Shown in pieces: positions 43,778-52,117 of a stretch of 64,000 nucleotides of DNA. The notes under the pieces are model-generated. The model was not told the origin of the DNA, did no database searches, and saw only the letters and a program-made list of their open reading frames with translations. Source of the DNA: DATEPR01 sp036502345 (GTDB taxonomy: Bacteria > Actinomycetota > Actinomycetes > Mycobacteriales > Pseudonocardiaceae); contig DASXYT010000154.1 of NCBI GenBank assembly GCA_036502345.1, positions 1 to 64,000 on the forward strand, given 5' to 3'. Every line of letters starts with the position of its first letter. The first letter of the stretch is position 1. Made by a program: the position numbers and the translations under genes.

Positions 43778-44410
43778 CTATCTGCAGTCGGGGCCGACCC
43801 ACTGCATGTGTTCGCCGTCGGCCTGCACGCGCACATCGAGCCCCGGCATGAGCGCGCCGCTCTCCAGGGCGTCGGCGACCTCGGCGAGCATCGCCTGGAC
43901 GCCGGGCCACAGCGGTTCGCGGATGGGGCCCTCGTCGTGGTCCCATTCCATCAGGCAGCCGTGCAGGGGACCTGGCCGCAGGTCGACGAACAGGTCGCTG
44001 CCGAAACAGTCGTTGGCGATGGGCAGCCACTGTGGCGCCCAGCCGTAGCCGGTCGGCGTGCCGGCGGGCTGTTCCGCCGGGGCCGGTCGGCCGTCCTGCC
44101 GGGCGGTGTCGGCGCCGTCGGTGGCGACCTGCAACCACTGGTCCCGGCTGTAGAGCGCGCCGTCGACCGACCACGGGTGATACAGGCTGGGCAGGATGGG
44201 ATCGTCCATCCAGCTTTCTTCCGTGACCCCGTCGACCAGTCGCCACCAGGCCAGCAGATCCGCCGGCAGGGCGACCCCGACAGCGTCGCTTGCCCGCGCC
44301 AGGTCCGTTTCGCTGGCCGGGCCGCGCAGTATCGAGGGCACGGCCGTGGCGTGCTGGCCGAACCAGTTCGTCATGCGGTGCCATGAGTCCTCGACGCCGG
44401 GCAGGGTCAT
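43778..44410 (-). CDS. SMI1/KNR4-family protein
   Basis: The 210-residue protein shows SESWHRMTNWFGQHA-like opening (VEDSWHRMTNWFG), then GPASETDLARASDAVGVALPADLLAWWRLVDGV, the SUKH/SMI1-KNR4 core, and WAPQWLPIANDCFGSDLFVDLRPG, the second conserved stretch. SUKH proteins often act as immunity proteins against contact-dependent or secreted toxins, but many actinobacterial copies are housekeeping-like orphans. No toxin gene is next to it. Confidence 0.9.
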   Translation of the reverse strand: MTLPGVEDSWHRMTNWFGQHATAVPSILRGPASETDLARASDAVGVALPADLLAWWRLVDGVTEESWMDDPILPSLYHPWSVDGALYSRDQWLQVATDGADTARQDGRPAPAEQPAGTPTGYGWAPQWLPIANDCFGSDLFVDLRPGPLHGCLMEWDHDEGPIREPLWPGVQAMLAEVADALESGALMPGLDVRVQADGEHMQWVGPDCR

Positions 44411-44452
44411 GACGGCGATGGTGCCATGACGAGCAGGATCTGGGGCCGATCA

Positions 44453-45658
44453 CTAGGTCCCCGAACGCAGCGCTTCCACCGGCTCCATCCGCGCCGCCCG
44501 CAGCGCCGGGTAGAGCCCCGCGAGCAGCCCGACCAGCGCGCCGGCCACTGGAGCGCCTGCCGCCAGCGACATGTCCAGCACCGGTGTCCAGTCGTTGAGC
44601 GCCGAGATCACCACCACCGCGATGATGCCGGCGCTGGTGCCGATCACACCGCCGATCAGGCCGACCGTGCCGGACTCCACCAGGAACTGCGCTGCGATGT
44701 GCCGCCGCCGCGCGCCCAGCGCCCTGCGCAGGCCGATCTCGCCGATGCGCTCCATCACCGTCACCAGCGTCACGTTGGCGATGCCGATCGCGCCCACCAC
44801 CAGTGAAACAAGGCCCAGCACCACGAAAAGCCCGTTCGTGTCGTGCTCGACGCCGCCGCGCAGGGTCGTCGGATCCGGTGGGGCCTGTACCTGGAGCTGG
44901 TCGTGGTCGTCGGGGCTCAACGCGATCGGGGCCTGCTTGGCGATCAGCGGGGCCGCGCCGAGATCTGTGCGTATCAACACCTTCGTCGGCTGGCCCATCC
45001 GCAGCTGGTCGGTGGCCGTCGGGTACGGCAGGATCACCGAGACGTCCAGGCCGTGGTCCAGGTCCAGCCCGGACGAGGCCAGGATGCCGATCACCGTGAA
45101 CGCCTGGTCGTTCACGAACACCGCAGGCTGGTCGTCGACCCGTGTGATGCCAAGGAGCTTGGCCGCGGTGGCGCCGAGAACCGCCACCCTGTCGTGCCGC
45201 TTGACGTGCCCATCGTCGAAGAACCGACCCTGGGCGACGGTCGCGTTCACCACCTGGGGCAGACCCGCGGTCGCGCTGACCACCGGCAGCGAGCGGTCGG
45301 TGACGGTGTTCGGGTCGTGCAACTCGTTGGCCCGGACCACCAGGTTGCTGTCGGCGTTCGCCTCGGAGATGGCCGCCGCCGCGTGTACCCCGTTGAGCCG
45401 CACCAGATCGGCAAGTCCGTTCCACGACACCACAGGCGCGGCGTCCGGACTTGACCCGGCCGGCATGGTGACGGTGATACCGGTCGCGGTGACCGCGTCG
45501 AACCGGCCTGCGATCTGATTGGCGGCGGTAGCGGCCACGCCGAGCGTGATCACCAGTGTGGTGATACCGATGAAGGTGCCGAGCATGGTCAGCGCGGTGC
45601 GCATGGGCCGCGACGCCACCCCGGCCAATGCCTCGTCGCCGAGGTCGATCAGGCGCAC
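44453..45658 (-). CDS. MacB/FtsX-type ABC exporter permease
   Basis: From GTG 45658 the 401-residue protein has one N-terminal membrane helix (RTALTMLGTFIGITTLVITLGVA), a large extracytoplasmic MacB-PCD-like domain of about 220 residues, and three C-terminal helices starting FVVLGLVSLVVGAIGIANVTLVTVMER, followed by EIGLRRALGARRRHIAAQFL and LYPALRAARMEPVEALR. This is the MacB/LolC fold. Overlaps the ATPase stop by 10 bases. The MacB group pushes periplasmic substrates outward and often gives resistance to antimicrobial peptides. Confidence 0.92.
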   Translation of the reverse strand: MRLIDLGDEALAGVASRPMRTALTMLGTFIGITTLVITLGVAATAANQIAGRFDAVTATGITVTMPAGSSPDAAPVVSWNGLADLVRLNGVHAAAAISEANADSNLVVRANELHDPNTVTDRSLPVVSATAGLPQVVNATVAQGRFFDDGHVKRHDRVAVLGATAAKLLGITRVDDQPAVFVNDQAFTVIGILASSGLDLDHGLDVSVILPYPTATDQLRMGQPTKVLIRTDLGAAPLIAKQAPIALSPDDHDQLQVQAPPDPTTLRGGVEHDTNGLFVVLGLVSLVVGAIGIANVTLVTVMERIGEIGLRRALGARRRHIAAQFLVESGTVGLIGGVIGTSAGIIAVVVISALNDWTPVLDMSLAAGAPVAGALVGLLAGLYPALRAARMEPVEALRSGT

Positions 45659-46335
45659 CGCGTCTCCTCCCACAGCCGGCCGTCCTCGATCCGGACCCGC
45701 CGCTGCGCCCGCAGACTCACCTGCTCGTCGTGCGTGATCACCACCAGCGTCACGCCCTGCGCCGACAGCTCGTCGAACAGGTCCAGCACGCCCGATGTGG
45801 TGACGCGGTCGAGGTTGCCGGTCGGCTCGTCGCACAGCAGCAGGGCGGGCCCACCGAACAGCGCACGGGCGATGGCCACCCGTTGCCGTTCGCCACCGGA
45901 CAGGCGATCGGGGCGGAAACCCTTGCGGTGCCCGAGACCCACGCGTTCCAGCGCCTGGTTGGCCCGCTCCAGGCGGGTTGCACGGTCCGCCCGCCGGTAC
46001 AGCTCTGCCATCGCGACGTTGTCGGTCACCGTTCGGTACGAGAGCAGGTGGAACGACTGGAAGACGAAACCGATCCGGCTGCCGCGCAACGCGGTCCGCT
46101 CCCCGTCGCTGAGCCCGGCGGTCTCCACGCCATCCAGTTGATAGCTGCCCGAGGTCGGCCGGTCCAGCAGCCCCAACGTGTTCAGCAGCGTCGACTTGCC
46201 CGAGCCGGAGGCGCCGACGATCGACACGTACTCACCGCGCACCACATCGAGGTGGACCTCGGTGAGCGCGCGCACCGGCGGCTCGGCGGGGAACACCCGG
46301 CTCACGCCCGCCAGGCGGATCACCAGGTCGGTCAC
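45649..46335 (-). CDS. MacB/LolD-type ABC transporter ATPase
   Basis: The 228-residue protein has Walker A GASGSGKST, Q-loop FVFQSFHLLSYRTVTDNV, signature LSGGERQR, Walker B LLLCDEPTGNLD and the switch His in VITHDEQV. FQSFHLL and DEPTGNLD are diagnostic for the MacB/LolD family. It overlaps the adaptor gene by four bases upstream and the permease downstream, so all three are one translation-coupled unit. Confidence 0.95.
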   Translation of the reverse strand: MTDLVIRLAGVSRVFPAEPPVRALTEVHLDVVRGEYVSIVGASGSGKSTLLNTLGLLDRPTSGSYQLDGVETAGLSDGERTALRGSRIGFVFQSFHLLSYRTVTDNVAMAELYRRADRATRLERANQALERVGLGHRKGFRPDRLSGGERQRVAIARALFGGPALLLCDEPTGNLDRVTTSGVLDLFDELSAQGVTLVVITHDEQVSLRAQRRVRIEDGRLWEETRCA

Positions 46336-47480
46336 CTGCTGCCCACCACCACTCGGTCGCCCTGGGCCAGGCCCGTTCCGGACACCTCGACCATGTCGTC
46401 CGCGGTGAGCCCCAGTCGCACCGGCACGTCCTGCACCTGGCCGTCCCTGCGCTGCACCTGCACCCGGGTCGAGCCGTCCTGGCTGGTCGCGACAGCCGCC
46501 ACCGGCACCGCCAGCACGTCACCGTCGGTCCTGCCGATCTGGATGTCGATCCTCGCCGCCTGGTTCGCATAAGCCGCGAGCGCTCTCGGATCCTTCGGCA
46601 CCAGCCGCAGCGGCGTGGTGCCGTCCGCGACCTGTTGCTGTTGGCCGTCGTCAGCCGACGGTGTGGAGCCCTGTTCGGTGGGCGGCGGTGCGGCGTCATC
46701 GCCGATCGCGTCCACCGTGGCGGCCATGGTCTTGCCGTCCGGCATCGTCAGTGTCGCCGGCAGGCCGGTGTGCACCAGTTGCGCGTCGGCTGCCGGCAGG
46801 GAGGTCTGGATGTTCACCGTGTTGTTCGTGACGGTGCCGATGTCGCCGGTGGCGGTGGCGCCCGCATGGGTCGTCACGGTGCCCACGCGGACCGGAAGCG
46901 TCGGCAGGAACAGGATTTCCCCGGACGGCACCGTGACCTTCTGGGCGGCGTCCAGCTGCGGCTCGTACCCACTGTGCTCGTACCAGCGCTTCACCTCGAT
47001 CTGGGTCGGCGCGTTGAACACGCCACTGGTCAGGTGGCCGTAGCCGAGCGCGGTCAGCGCCTGCTGGAGCTGCCGGACGTCGTCCCCCTGGGTCCCGTCG
47101 GTGAACGTCCGGTACATCGGAACCTGGCCCGGCAGCAGGAAAACCGGCCGCCCGCTGACCTCAAGCAGCCGGTCGCCGGAGCCGACCGTCGTGCCGGCCG
47201 CGGGCGCCCGGGTGACCAACTGGGTGGTTGCCCCACCGACCGTGCCGGTCAGCGTGATCGGCGTGCTGCCGGTGTAGGCGACCGTGCCCTGTGCGGTGAC
47301 CGTGCTGGCCAGCGACTGTTTGGCCACCGGCACCGTGATCAGCGACGCGGGGGGCGGCTGGTGGGCCGCGGCGGCGTCGGCAGGCGACGTGATCCGGGAG
47401 CCGACCGCCCAGCCCGCCGCGCCGGTCGTCACCGCGACGCACACCACCAGCAGCATGACACGCCTCGGTGTCATCGCCAC
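46332..47480 (-). CDS. Efflux adaptor with peptidoglycan-binding-like domain
   Basis: The 382-residue protein has an N-terminal membrane anchor (VMLLVVCVAVTTGAAGWAVGS), a barrel-sandwich start (VTAQGTVAYTGSTPITL), a peptidoglycan-binding-like helical segment GTQGDDVRQLQQALTALGYGHLTSGVFNAPTQIEVKRWY, and C-terminal beta barrels ending GLTADDMVEVSGTGLAQGDRVVVG. This is the Gram-positive form of MacA-type adaptors. GTG 47480 or ATG 47474 can start it. Partner of the ATPase and permease downstream. Confidence 0.92.
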   Translation of the reverse strand: MAMTPRRVMLLVVCVAVTTGAAGWAVGSRITSPADAAAAHQPPPASLITVPVAKQSLASTVTAQGTVAYTGSTPITLTGTVGGATTQLVTRAPAAGTTVGSGDRLLEVSGRPVFLLPGQVPMYRTFTDGTQGDDVRQLQQALTALGYGHLTSGVFNAPTQIEVKRWYEHSGYEPQLDAAQKVTVPSGEILFLPTLPVRVGTVTTHAGATATGDIGTVTNNTVNIQTSLPAADAQLVHTGLPATLTMPDGKTMAATVDAIGDDAAPPPTEQGSTPSADDGQQQQVADGTTPLRLVPKDPRALAAYANQAARIDIQIGRTDGDVLAVPVAAVATSQDGSTRVQVQRRDGQVQDVPVRLGLTADDMVEVSGTGLAQGDRVVVGSR

Positions 47481-47481
47481 G

Positions 47482-48408
47482 TCAGCCGACCCCGTTCTGC
47501 AGCAGGTTCTCCACGAACGGCTTGGCCGCCACCTCGTACGCCCTGCCGCACTCCAGGTCGTCCAGCGCCTTCTTGATCTCGCCGTCCAGGCCCTGCCGCT
47601 TGTCCGGATCGGGGTTGTCGGTGTGCTCCTGCTCCACTATGGAACTGACGGTCTGCTCGATCACGCCCGGCTTGGTGCTGGGCACGGTGTAGCCCTTCTG
47701 CCGCAGGCAGGTGCCGTAGCTCTGGGCGTCGGACACCACGGTCGGGTCGGTGGTGAACGCCTGTTCGGCCTGGGTCGCCTTCGCACTCGCGGCCAGGTCG
47801 ATGGTCGAACCCCGGCCGGGCGGGTACACCCGCGCCGAGACGCTCGCCGCGCAGCCGCCGGTCTTGATCCCCTTCTTCGTGCCGGCGGCCTCGATCTTGC
47901 GCAGGTAGCCACCGTCGTAGGCGTCGTCGTACGCCTCCTGCTGGGCCGGGCTCAGCGCTGTCCGGATCGCGTTGTTGGGGTTCACCCGGTCCGGCGGGTC
48001 CTTGGGCACGACGTTCGGATCATTCGGGTAGACGTCCTGGGCGTACAGGCCACCGAAGCCGTACTTGGACCGGAACGCCTTCAGCTGGTCGTAGGGCACC
48101 AGCGCCGGGTCCTTGGCACCGAGGCTGTTCACCGGCGGTCCGATCGGCAGCGGGGCCGGCACGTACTGGAAGCCGGCCTTCTTCATGCAGTCGGCCATCA
48201 GGTTCTCGAACTGCACCGACTTCGGGTCGTACTGGGCGTTGGCATCGGTACCGGCGGTGGCGTCCGCGCTGGTCGAGGGGGCCGCCGCCGACCTGGCGGA
48301 CGCGGCGGCCGGGCCGTTGCCGGCCTGCGCCCCGCCGCAGCCGGCGAGCAGTATCCCGGACGTGCCCAGGGCGACCAGTGCCGCAACTGCCCTTATCGTG
48401 GTGGTCAT
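47482..48408 (-). CDS. Lipoprotein of the MacB-type export operon
   Basis: The 308-residue protein has a lipobox ILLAGC (C24), a low-complexity Ala/Ser linker, and a conserved-looking domain with four cysteines: FENLMADCMKKAGFQYVP, GGCAASV, SYGTCLRQKGYTVP and LDDLECG. The spacing suggests two disulfides outside the membrane. Proteins of this sort commonly precede peptidoglycan-binding/MacB operons in actinomycetes; function is unknown. First gene of a four-gene operon divergent from an ECF sigma factor with a 71-base spacer. Confidence 0.85.
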   Translation of the reverse strand: MTTTIRAVAALVALGTSGILLAGCGGAQAGNGPAAASARSAAAPSTSADATAGTDANAQYDPKSVQFENLMADCMKKAGFQYVPAPLPIGPPVNSLGAKDPALVPYDQLKAFRSKYGFGGLYAQDVYPNDPNVVPKDPPDRVNPNNAIRTALSPAQQEAYDDAYDGGYLRKIEAAGTKKGIKTGGCAASVSARVYPPGRGSTIDLAASAKATQAEQAFTTDPTVVSDAQSYGTCLRQKGYTVPSTKPGVIEQTVSSIVEQEHTDNPDPDKRQGLDGEIKKALDDLECGRAYEVAAKPFVENLLQNGVG

Positions 48409-48479
48409 GCTGGTCCAGACGGGCGGCCACCCGGAAAGGTTGAGGCAACCTCGGGCGGCTTCGCGGCGTCGGAGTGGGT

Positions 48480-48968
48480 ATGGCCCGAGGTGACTCCGAG
48501 TTCGTGGAGTTCGTGCAGGCGAGTTCGGCGCGCCTGCACCACGCGGCCTACCTCCTGTCCGGCGACCGGCACCAGGCCGAGGACGACGTGCAGACGGCGT
48601 TGGTGCGGGTCTACGCCGCCTGGCCCCGGGTCCGGCGGCAGGACCCGTTCGCCTACACCCGCAAGGTGCTGGCCAACCTGGTCATCGACCGCTGGCGTCG
48701 GCCGTTCCGCGAGGACGCCACCGAGGGGGTGCCCGAACTACCGGTGCGCGGCGACCTCGCTGACGGTGTTGTCGTGCAGGACTGGCTGATGCGTGCGCTG
48801 GCCCAGTTGACCGCCCGGGAGCGTGCCATCGTCGTGCTCCGGCACTTCTGGGACCTGTCCGAGGCCGATGTCGCCGCCGAGCTGAAAGTGTCACTCGGCA
48901 CGGTGAAGAGCACGACGTCGCGGGCGCTGGTGAAGATGCGGGCGATCCCGGGGGAGAAGGTGTCATGA
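48480..48968 (+). CDS. SigE-family ECF RNA polymerase sigma factor
   Basis: The 162-residue protein (ATG 48480; GTG 48474 possible) reads EFVEFVQASSARLHHAAYLLSGDRHQAEDDVQTALVRVYAAWPRV, region 2 of the actinobacterial SigE-like ECF group, then RRQDPFAYTRKVLANLVIDRWRR and region 4 LTARERAIVVLRHFWDLSEADVAAELKVSLGTVKSTTSRALVKMR. Its stop overlaps the next gene in an ATGA. Divergent placement from the lipoprotein/export operon suggests that operon as its regulon. Confidence 0.93.
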   Translation: MARGDSEFVEFVQASSARLHHAAYLLSGDRHQAEDDVQTALVRVYAAWPRVRRQDPFAYTRKVLANLVIDRWRRPFREDATEGVPELPVRGDLADGVVVQDWLMRALAQLTARERAIVVLRHFWDLSEADVAAELKVSLGTVKSTTSRALVKMRAIPGEKVS

Positions 48969-49636
48969 GCGACGTGGATCGACTGCGGGAGGCCATGGCG
49001 CAGCCGCCGGCCGAGCAGTTCGCCGAGGTCGACGTCGAACGGGTCATGCACCTCGGCGGGCGGGCGAGGCTGCGCCGCAGGCTGGCGATCGGCAGCGGCG
49101 CGTTGGCCGTGCTGGCCCTGGTGGTCGGCGGCATGGTCGGCATCCAGACGTACCAGCACGCACGGAGCCAGCCGTCGGCCCCCGCGTCCATCAGCGTTGC
49201 CGACGCGGAGTCGGTCGGTGGGCTGGTCGACACCGGCCTGCGCGACGGCACCGGCGAGATCGTGCTCTACCTCCAGGACAGCCACACCGCCGCAGGCCTC
49301 TACCGGCTGGTCATGGCGACCGAGGACACCGACGGGCGCCTCACCTCGATCGCGGCCAGCGAGGCCGACCTGTCCACGTCCGGTTTCCACGGCATCGCCA
49401 TCGGCAGGCCGGGCGGCCGACTGACATTGTTCGGCGCTTTCAAGGGGCCGGTACAGCAGATCCAGACAACCGCTGAGGGTGACGTCGGTTCGGCTGCGGT
49501 GGCGCAACTGAAGACGGTTCTGTTCTGGGCACAGCCCACGTCTGCCGGAACCGACTTCGACCCCGCCCGCGTGAAGTTCATCGCGATTGACGGGAATCAG
49601 ATTCCCACGGTGGCGGTCAGCGGCCTTGGCCACTAG
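48965..49636 (+). CDS. Membrane protein partnered with the SigE-family sigma (probable anti-sigma)
   Basis: The 223-residue protein has a cytoplasmic N-terminus of about 38 residues with VERVMHLGGRARLRRR, one membrane helix (LAIGSGALAVLALVVGGMVGIQ) and an extracytoplasmic domain of about 160 residues with no recognised fold. It lacks the zinc-finger His/Cys motif. Coupled ATGA translation with the sigma gene and the one-helix topology point to an anti-sigma role, by position rather than by sequence family. Confidence 0.8.
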   Translation: MSDVDRLREAMAQPPAEQFAEVDVERVMHLGGRARLRRRLAIGSGALAVLALVVGGMVGIQTYQHARSQPSAPASISVADAESVGGLVDTGLRDGTGEIVLYLQDSHTAAGLYRLVMATEDTDGRLTSIAASEADLSTSGFHGIAIGRPGGRLTLFGAFKGPVQQIQTTAEGDVGSAAVAQLKTVLFWAQPTSAGTDFDPARVKFIAIDGNQIPTVAVSGLGH

Positions 49637-49756
49637 GGCGCACTCGCACCATTCGTGGGTCCAGGCCGATCACCGCATCGAGCCGTGAGCTGCCAGGGTG
49701 GCGATCGCGGCGGGCGGCTTCGCTGATGGCGCAGGAACACGATCAAAGTCGCGAAG

Positions 49757-49776
49757 TTGTCCACAGCTGTGGACAA
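49757..49776. promoter_or_regulatory. Two head-to-head DnaA boxes forming a perfect palindrome
   Basis: TTGTCCACAGCTGTGGACAA is an exact 20-base palindrome made of two actinobacterial consensus DnaA boxes (TTGTCCACA) in inverted orientation, two bases apart. A degenerate third box (TGGGGACAG) follows at about 49780. The site lies in the 188-base convergent spacer between the anti-sigma and phoU genes, not near dnaA or dnaN. A palindrome-binding repressor is an alternative. Confidence 0.6.
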
Positions 49777-49824
49777 ACATGGGGACAGTTCGCACATATG
49801 TTCGATGACTCTGGCGCGCGTCGG

Positions 49825-50478
49825 TCATACCTCGCCGGTCGGCGTCCTGCCCGTCTCGGCGAAGTCGAGTCGCTTGGCGACCGAGACTGCCTGGTCGGCG
49901 AAGCGTTCGTAGAACCGGGCGATCAGCGCCAGGCTGGTCGCCGACCGCACGCCATGGGCCCAGCCGGTGCCGGTGATCGAGGACATCACCTGGGCGTGCA
50001 GAGCGTCGACAGCCTGGTCGGTCTCGTTCAACTCGACGAAGCCACTACCGGCACCGCCCAGGGTGAACTCACCAACCCGATCGGCCATGGCTGCCGCGAT
50101 CTCGCCCAGTTCGGTGAAGACCTGCTCGAACTCCGCCGGCACGACGTGCTCGGGGTGGGTGAAGCGAGCGGTGTCGGCGATATGTGCGGCAAGATCACCC
50201 ATTCGCTCGATCTTCTCGGCGCTGTAGACCGCCGCGAGGATCATTCGCAGATCCCTCGCGACAGGGGCCTGCAACGCCAGCAGCGACTGCGCGTGTTCCT
50301 CACAGGATTGCCGGGCCCTGTCCAGCAGCGCGTCGGCGGCCAGGACCTGTTCAGCCAGTTGTAGATCGGCGGTCAGCAACGCACGGCTCGCCTGCCGCAT
50401 CGAGTGGGCTGCCATGCCGCACATCTCCGCCAACTGCTCACCGAGGCGAGCAAGATCGCCACGAAAACTCTCACGCAT
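49825..50478 (-). CDS. phoU: Phosphate signalling protein PhoU
   Basis: From ATG 50478 the 217-residue all-helical protein reads MRESFRGDLARLGEQLAEMCGMAAHSMRQASRALL and then the two PhoU signature loops, EKIERMGDLAAHIA and ARFYERFADQAVSVAKRL, which carry the metal-binding E-x-x-x-D pattern. PhoU links the Pst phosphate transporter to the PhoR kinase. Neither pst nor phoRP genes lie in this window. An in-frame ATG 47 codons upstream was rejected since that extension is not PhoU-like. Confidence 0.95.
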   Translation of the reverse strand: MRESFRGDLARLGEQLAEMCGMAAHSMRQASRALLTADLQLAEQVLAADALLDRARQSCEEHAQSLLALQAPVARDLRMILAAVYSAEKIERMGDLAAHIADTARFTHPEHVVPAEFEQVFTELGEIAAAMADRVGEFTLGGAGSGFVELNETDQAVDALHAQVMSSITGTGWAHGVRSATSLALIARFYERFADQAVSVAKRLDFAETGRTPTGEV

Positions 50479-50539
50479 ACCGGCATCGTAATGGCCGCAC
50501 GGCAAGCCGGCTTTCCCATTGGGCTGGTCGGGTCGCGGA

Positions 50540-50710
50540 AGCGGGTGCCGGCTGGTCGTCGAGCAGGCGGGCATTGCCTGCACCGAACAGGCGTTCGCGC
50601 AGTGTCTCGCCGTCTGCATAGGACTTCCGGAACCGGCTCCCGCACCGGAGTTGCGGGATGACGAGTTCGATGAAGTCCCGCGCTGTGCCCGTTGTCAGGC
50701 CGATCCTCAT
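50540..50710 (-). pseudogene. C-terminal fragment of an NtaA/DszA-type flavin monooxygenase
   Basis: The frame reads GTARDFIELVIPQLRCGSRF then RKSYADGETLRERLFG, the closing segment of luciferase-like NtaA/SnaA/DszA monooxygenases (usually DFVELVVPELQRRG-FRTEY-TLRE). No other part of such an enzyme lies upstream, where the MarR operator and gene occupy the DNA. A relic left after deletion. The rest of the gap 50479-50777 holds only the MarR operator. Confidence 0.6.
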
Positions 50711-50734
50711 GGATTTGGTGTCGCTATGCCATCA

Positions 50735-50747
50735 TTACATGATGTAA
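50735..50747. promoter_or_regulatory. Probable MarR operator
   Basis: TTACATGATGTAA is a palindrome with 6-base arms around one central base, 30 bases before the MarR start and in an AT-rich patch. Typical MarR sites are AT-rich palindromes of this size placed over their own promoter. Confidence 0.6.
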
Positions 50748-50777
50748 CTATTATATCCAGAGGGCTAGTCTCGGGAC

Positions 50778-51245
50778 ATGGAACACAGCGAGCTGCGTCC
50801 GCCGACACTGCTGGCCCTGCCCTCGTACCTCGCTGGTCACGTCGCCCGCATCGGCCACCGCCAGCTGGCCGCCGCGCTGGCCGAGCACGACCTGCGCCTG
50901 CCGCACTTCGCCGTGCTGACCGGGCTGTCCGACTTCGGCCCGCTGGCCCAACACGACATCGCCGACCGGCTCGGTCTGCAGCGGCCGCACCTGGTCGGCT
51001 ACATCGACCAGCTCCAGCGGCACGGTCTCGTGCAGCGGGAACGTGACCCGCAGGATCGCCGACGCCAACGCGTCGCGCTGACCCCGGTCGGCACCAGGCT
51101 GGTGCGTCAACTCACGAAGGTGGCGGGTGCCTCCCAGGACGACCTGCTCGTCGGCCTGTCCGAGGCCGAACGCGACACGTTGACCGCGCTGCTGCGCCGG
51201 GTCGTCAGCGCGGACGACGCGGCCAGGACCGGCGTGACCACGTAG
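50778..51245 (+). CDS. MarR-family transcriptional regulator
   Basis: The 155-residue protein has a helical dimer region at both ends and the winged helix in between: HFAVLTGLSDFGPLAQHDIADRLGLQRPHLVGYIDQLQRHGLVQRERDPQDRRRQRVALT, the classical MarR wing with DxRxRR. Ligand unknown. The target may once have been the monooxygenase whose remnant lies on the other side of the operator; now it may only regulate itself. Confidence 0.93.
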   Translation: MEHSELRPPTLLALPSYLAGHVARIGHRQLAAALAEHDLRLPHFAVLTGLSDFGPLAQHDIADRLGLQRPHLVGYIDQLQRHGLVQRERDPQDRRRQRVALTPVGTRLVRQLTKVAGASQDDLLVGLSEAERDTLTALLRRVVSADDAARTGVTT

Positions 51246-51312
51246 CGCTCGGCCGCTCCTCGGGTGGCGCAGCGGTGGTGGTCCGACGTGCTCGCCGCAA
51301 GCCGAGCGTGCC

Positions 51313-52113
51313 TCACTGCCCGCTGTTCACGCGGCTGCTGAACAGGGTGACCGGCCGCTCCTGGGCCTCGCCGTCGACGGTGATGTCGACGGCCTCGTTG
51401 TAGAACGCGAGCAGGTCCTTGACCGGCGCCACCGCCGCGATCGGAGCCGGGTAGCTCCACACCACGTTGCCCACCGGCGGGTCACCGACGAAGGACCAGT
51501 ACCTGGCGATTCCCTTGTAGGGGCAACGGGTGTGCAGTTCCGTCTCGGTGAGTGACGTGAAGTCGACGTCCTCGGCCGGGATGTAGTACCGCACCGGCAG
51601 TCGGGTCTCGAACAGCAGCACAGGACGGTGTGTGTCGGCGACGAGGACGCCGTTGATCCGGACCTCGACATGCCGCGAACTCGGGATCGCGTCCACGCGT
51701 TTGTAGGGATCACGGGGATGGACGAAGATCTCCTCGTCCTCCTCGTACCAGTGCTCGATGCCGGGCCCCGTCCTGCCGAACCACTCGAAGGCGAGCAGGC
51801 CCGCCAGTTCGGGAACCGAGTAGTACCAGGCGATCGCGGTGATCCGCTCGCCGTCGACGGTGAGGTCGTACCACGTTCCTGCGCCGTGGTGCCGTGTCGC
51901 CGGACTGTCGGACGACGGCGTGAGCAGGTCGGTGCGGATGTCGTCGCGTGGGAACGCGTACAGCGGGACCGCACTGTCGGGTTCCCACACCAGGACAGGA
52001 CGGCGGCTGTCGATGACCGTCGTCCCGCCGACGGTGCCGCGTACCCTGCGGTCGCTTGGCTCGTAGGTCAGCGTGTCATCGGGCACCGGATGGCGACGGG
52101 CGGCGTGTGCCAT
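51313..52113 (-). CDS. Tandem DUF427 protein
   Basis: The 266-residue protein has two DUF427 repeats. The first contains VRGTVGGTTVIDSRRPVLVWEPDSAVPLYAFPRDDIRTDLL, the second VEVRINGVLVADTHRPVLLFETRLPVRYYIPAEDVDF with CPYKGIARYWSFV and NVVWSYPAPI, the most conserved part. DUF427 proteins are beta-rich and of unknown function in bacteria. The second repeat keeps the CPYKG motif, the first does not. It is followed on the same strand by its upstream DsbA-like neighbour at 5 bases, so likely cotranscribed. Confidence 0.9.
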   Translation of the reverse strand: MAHAARRHPVPDDTLTYEPSDRRVRGTVGGTTVIDSRRPVLVWEPDSAVPLYAFPRDDIRTDLLTPSSDSPATRHHGAGTWYDLTVDGERITAIAWYYSVPELAGLLAFEWFGRTGPGIEHWYEEDEEIFVHPRDPYKRVDAIPSSRHVEVRINGVLVADTHRPVLLFETRLPVRYYIPAEDVDFTSLTETELHTRCPYKGIARYWSFVGDPPVGNVVWSYPAPIAAVAPVKDLLAFYNEAVDITVDGEAQERPVTLFSSRVNSGQ

Positions 52114-52117
52114 GGGA

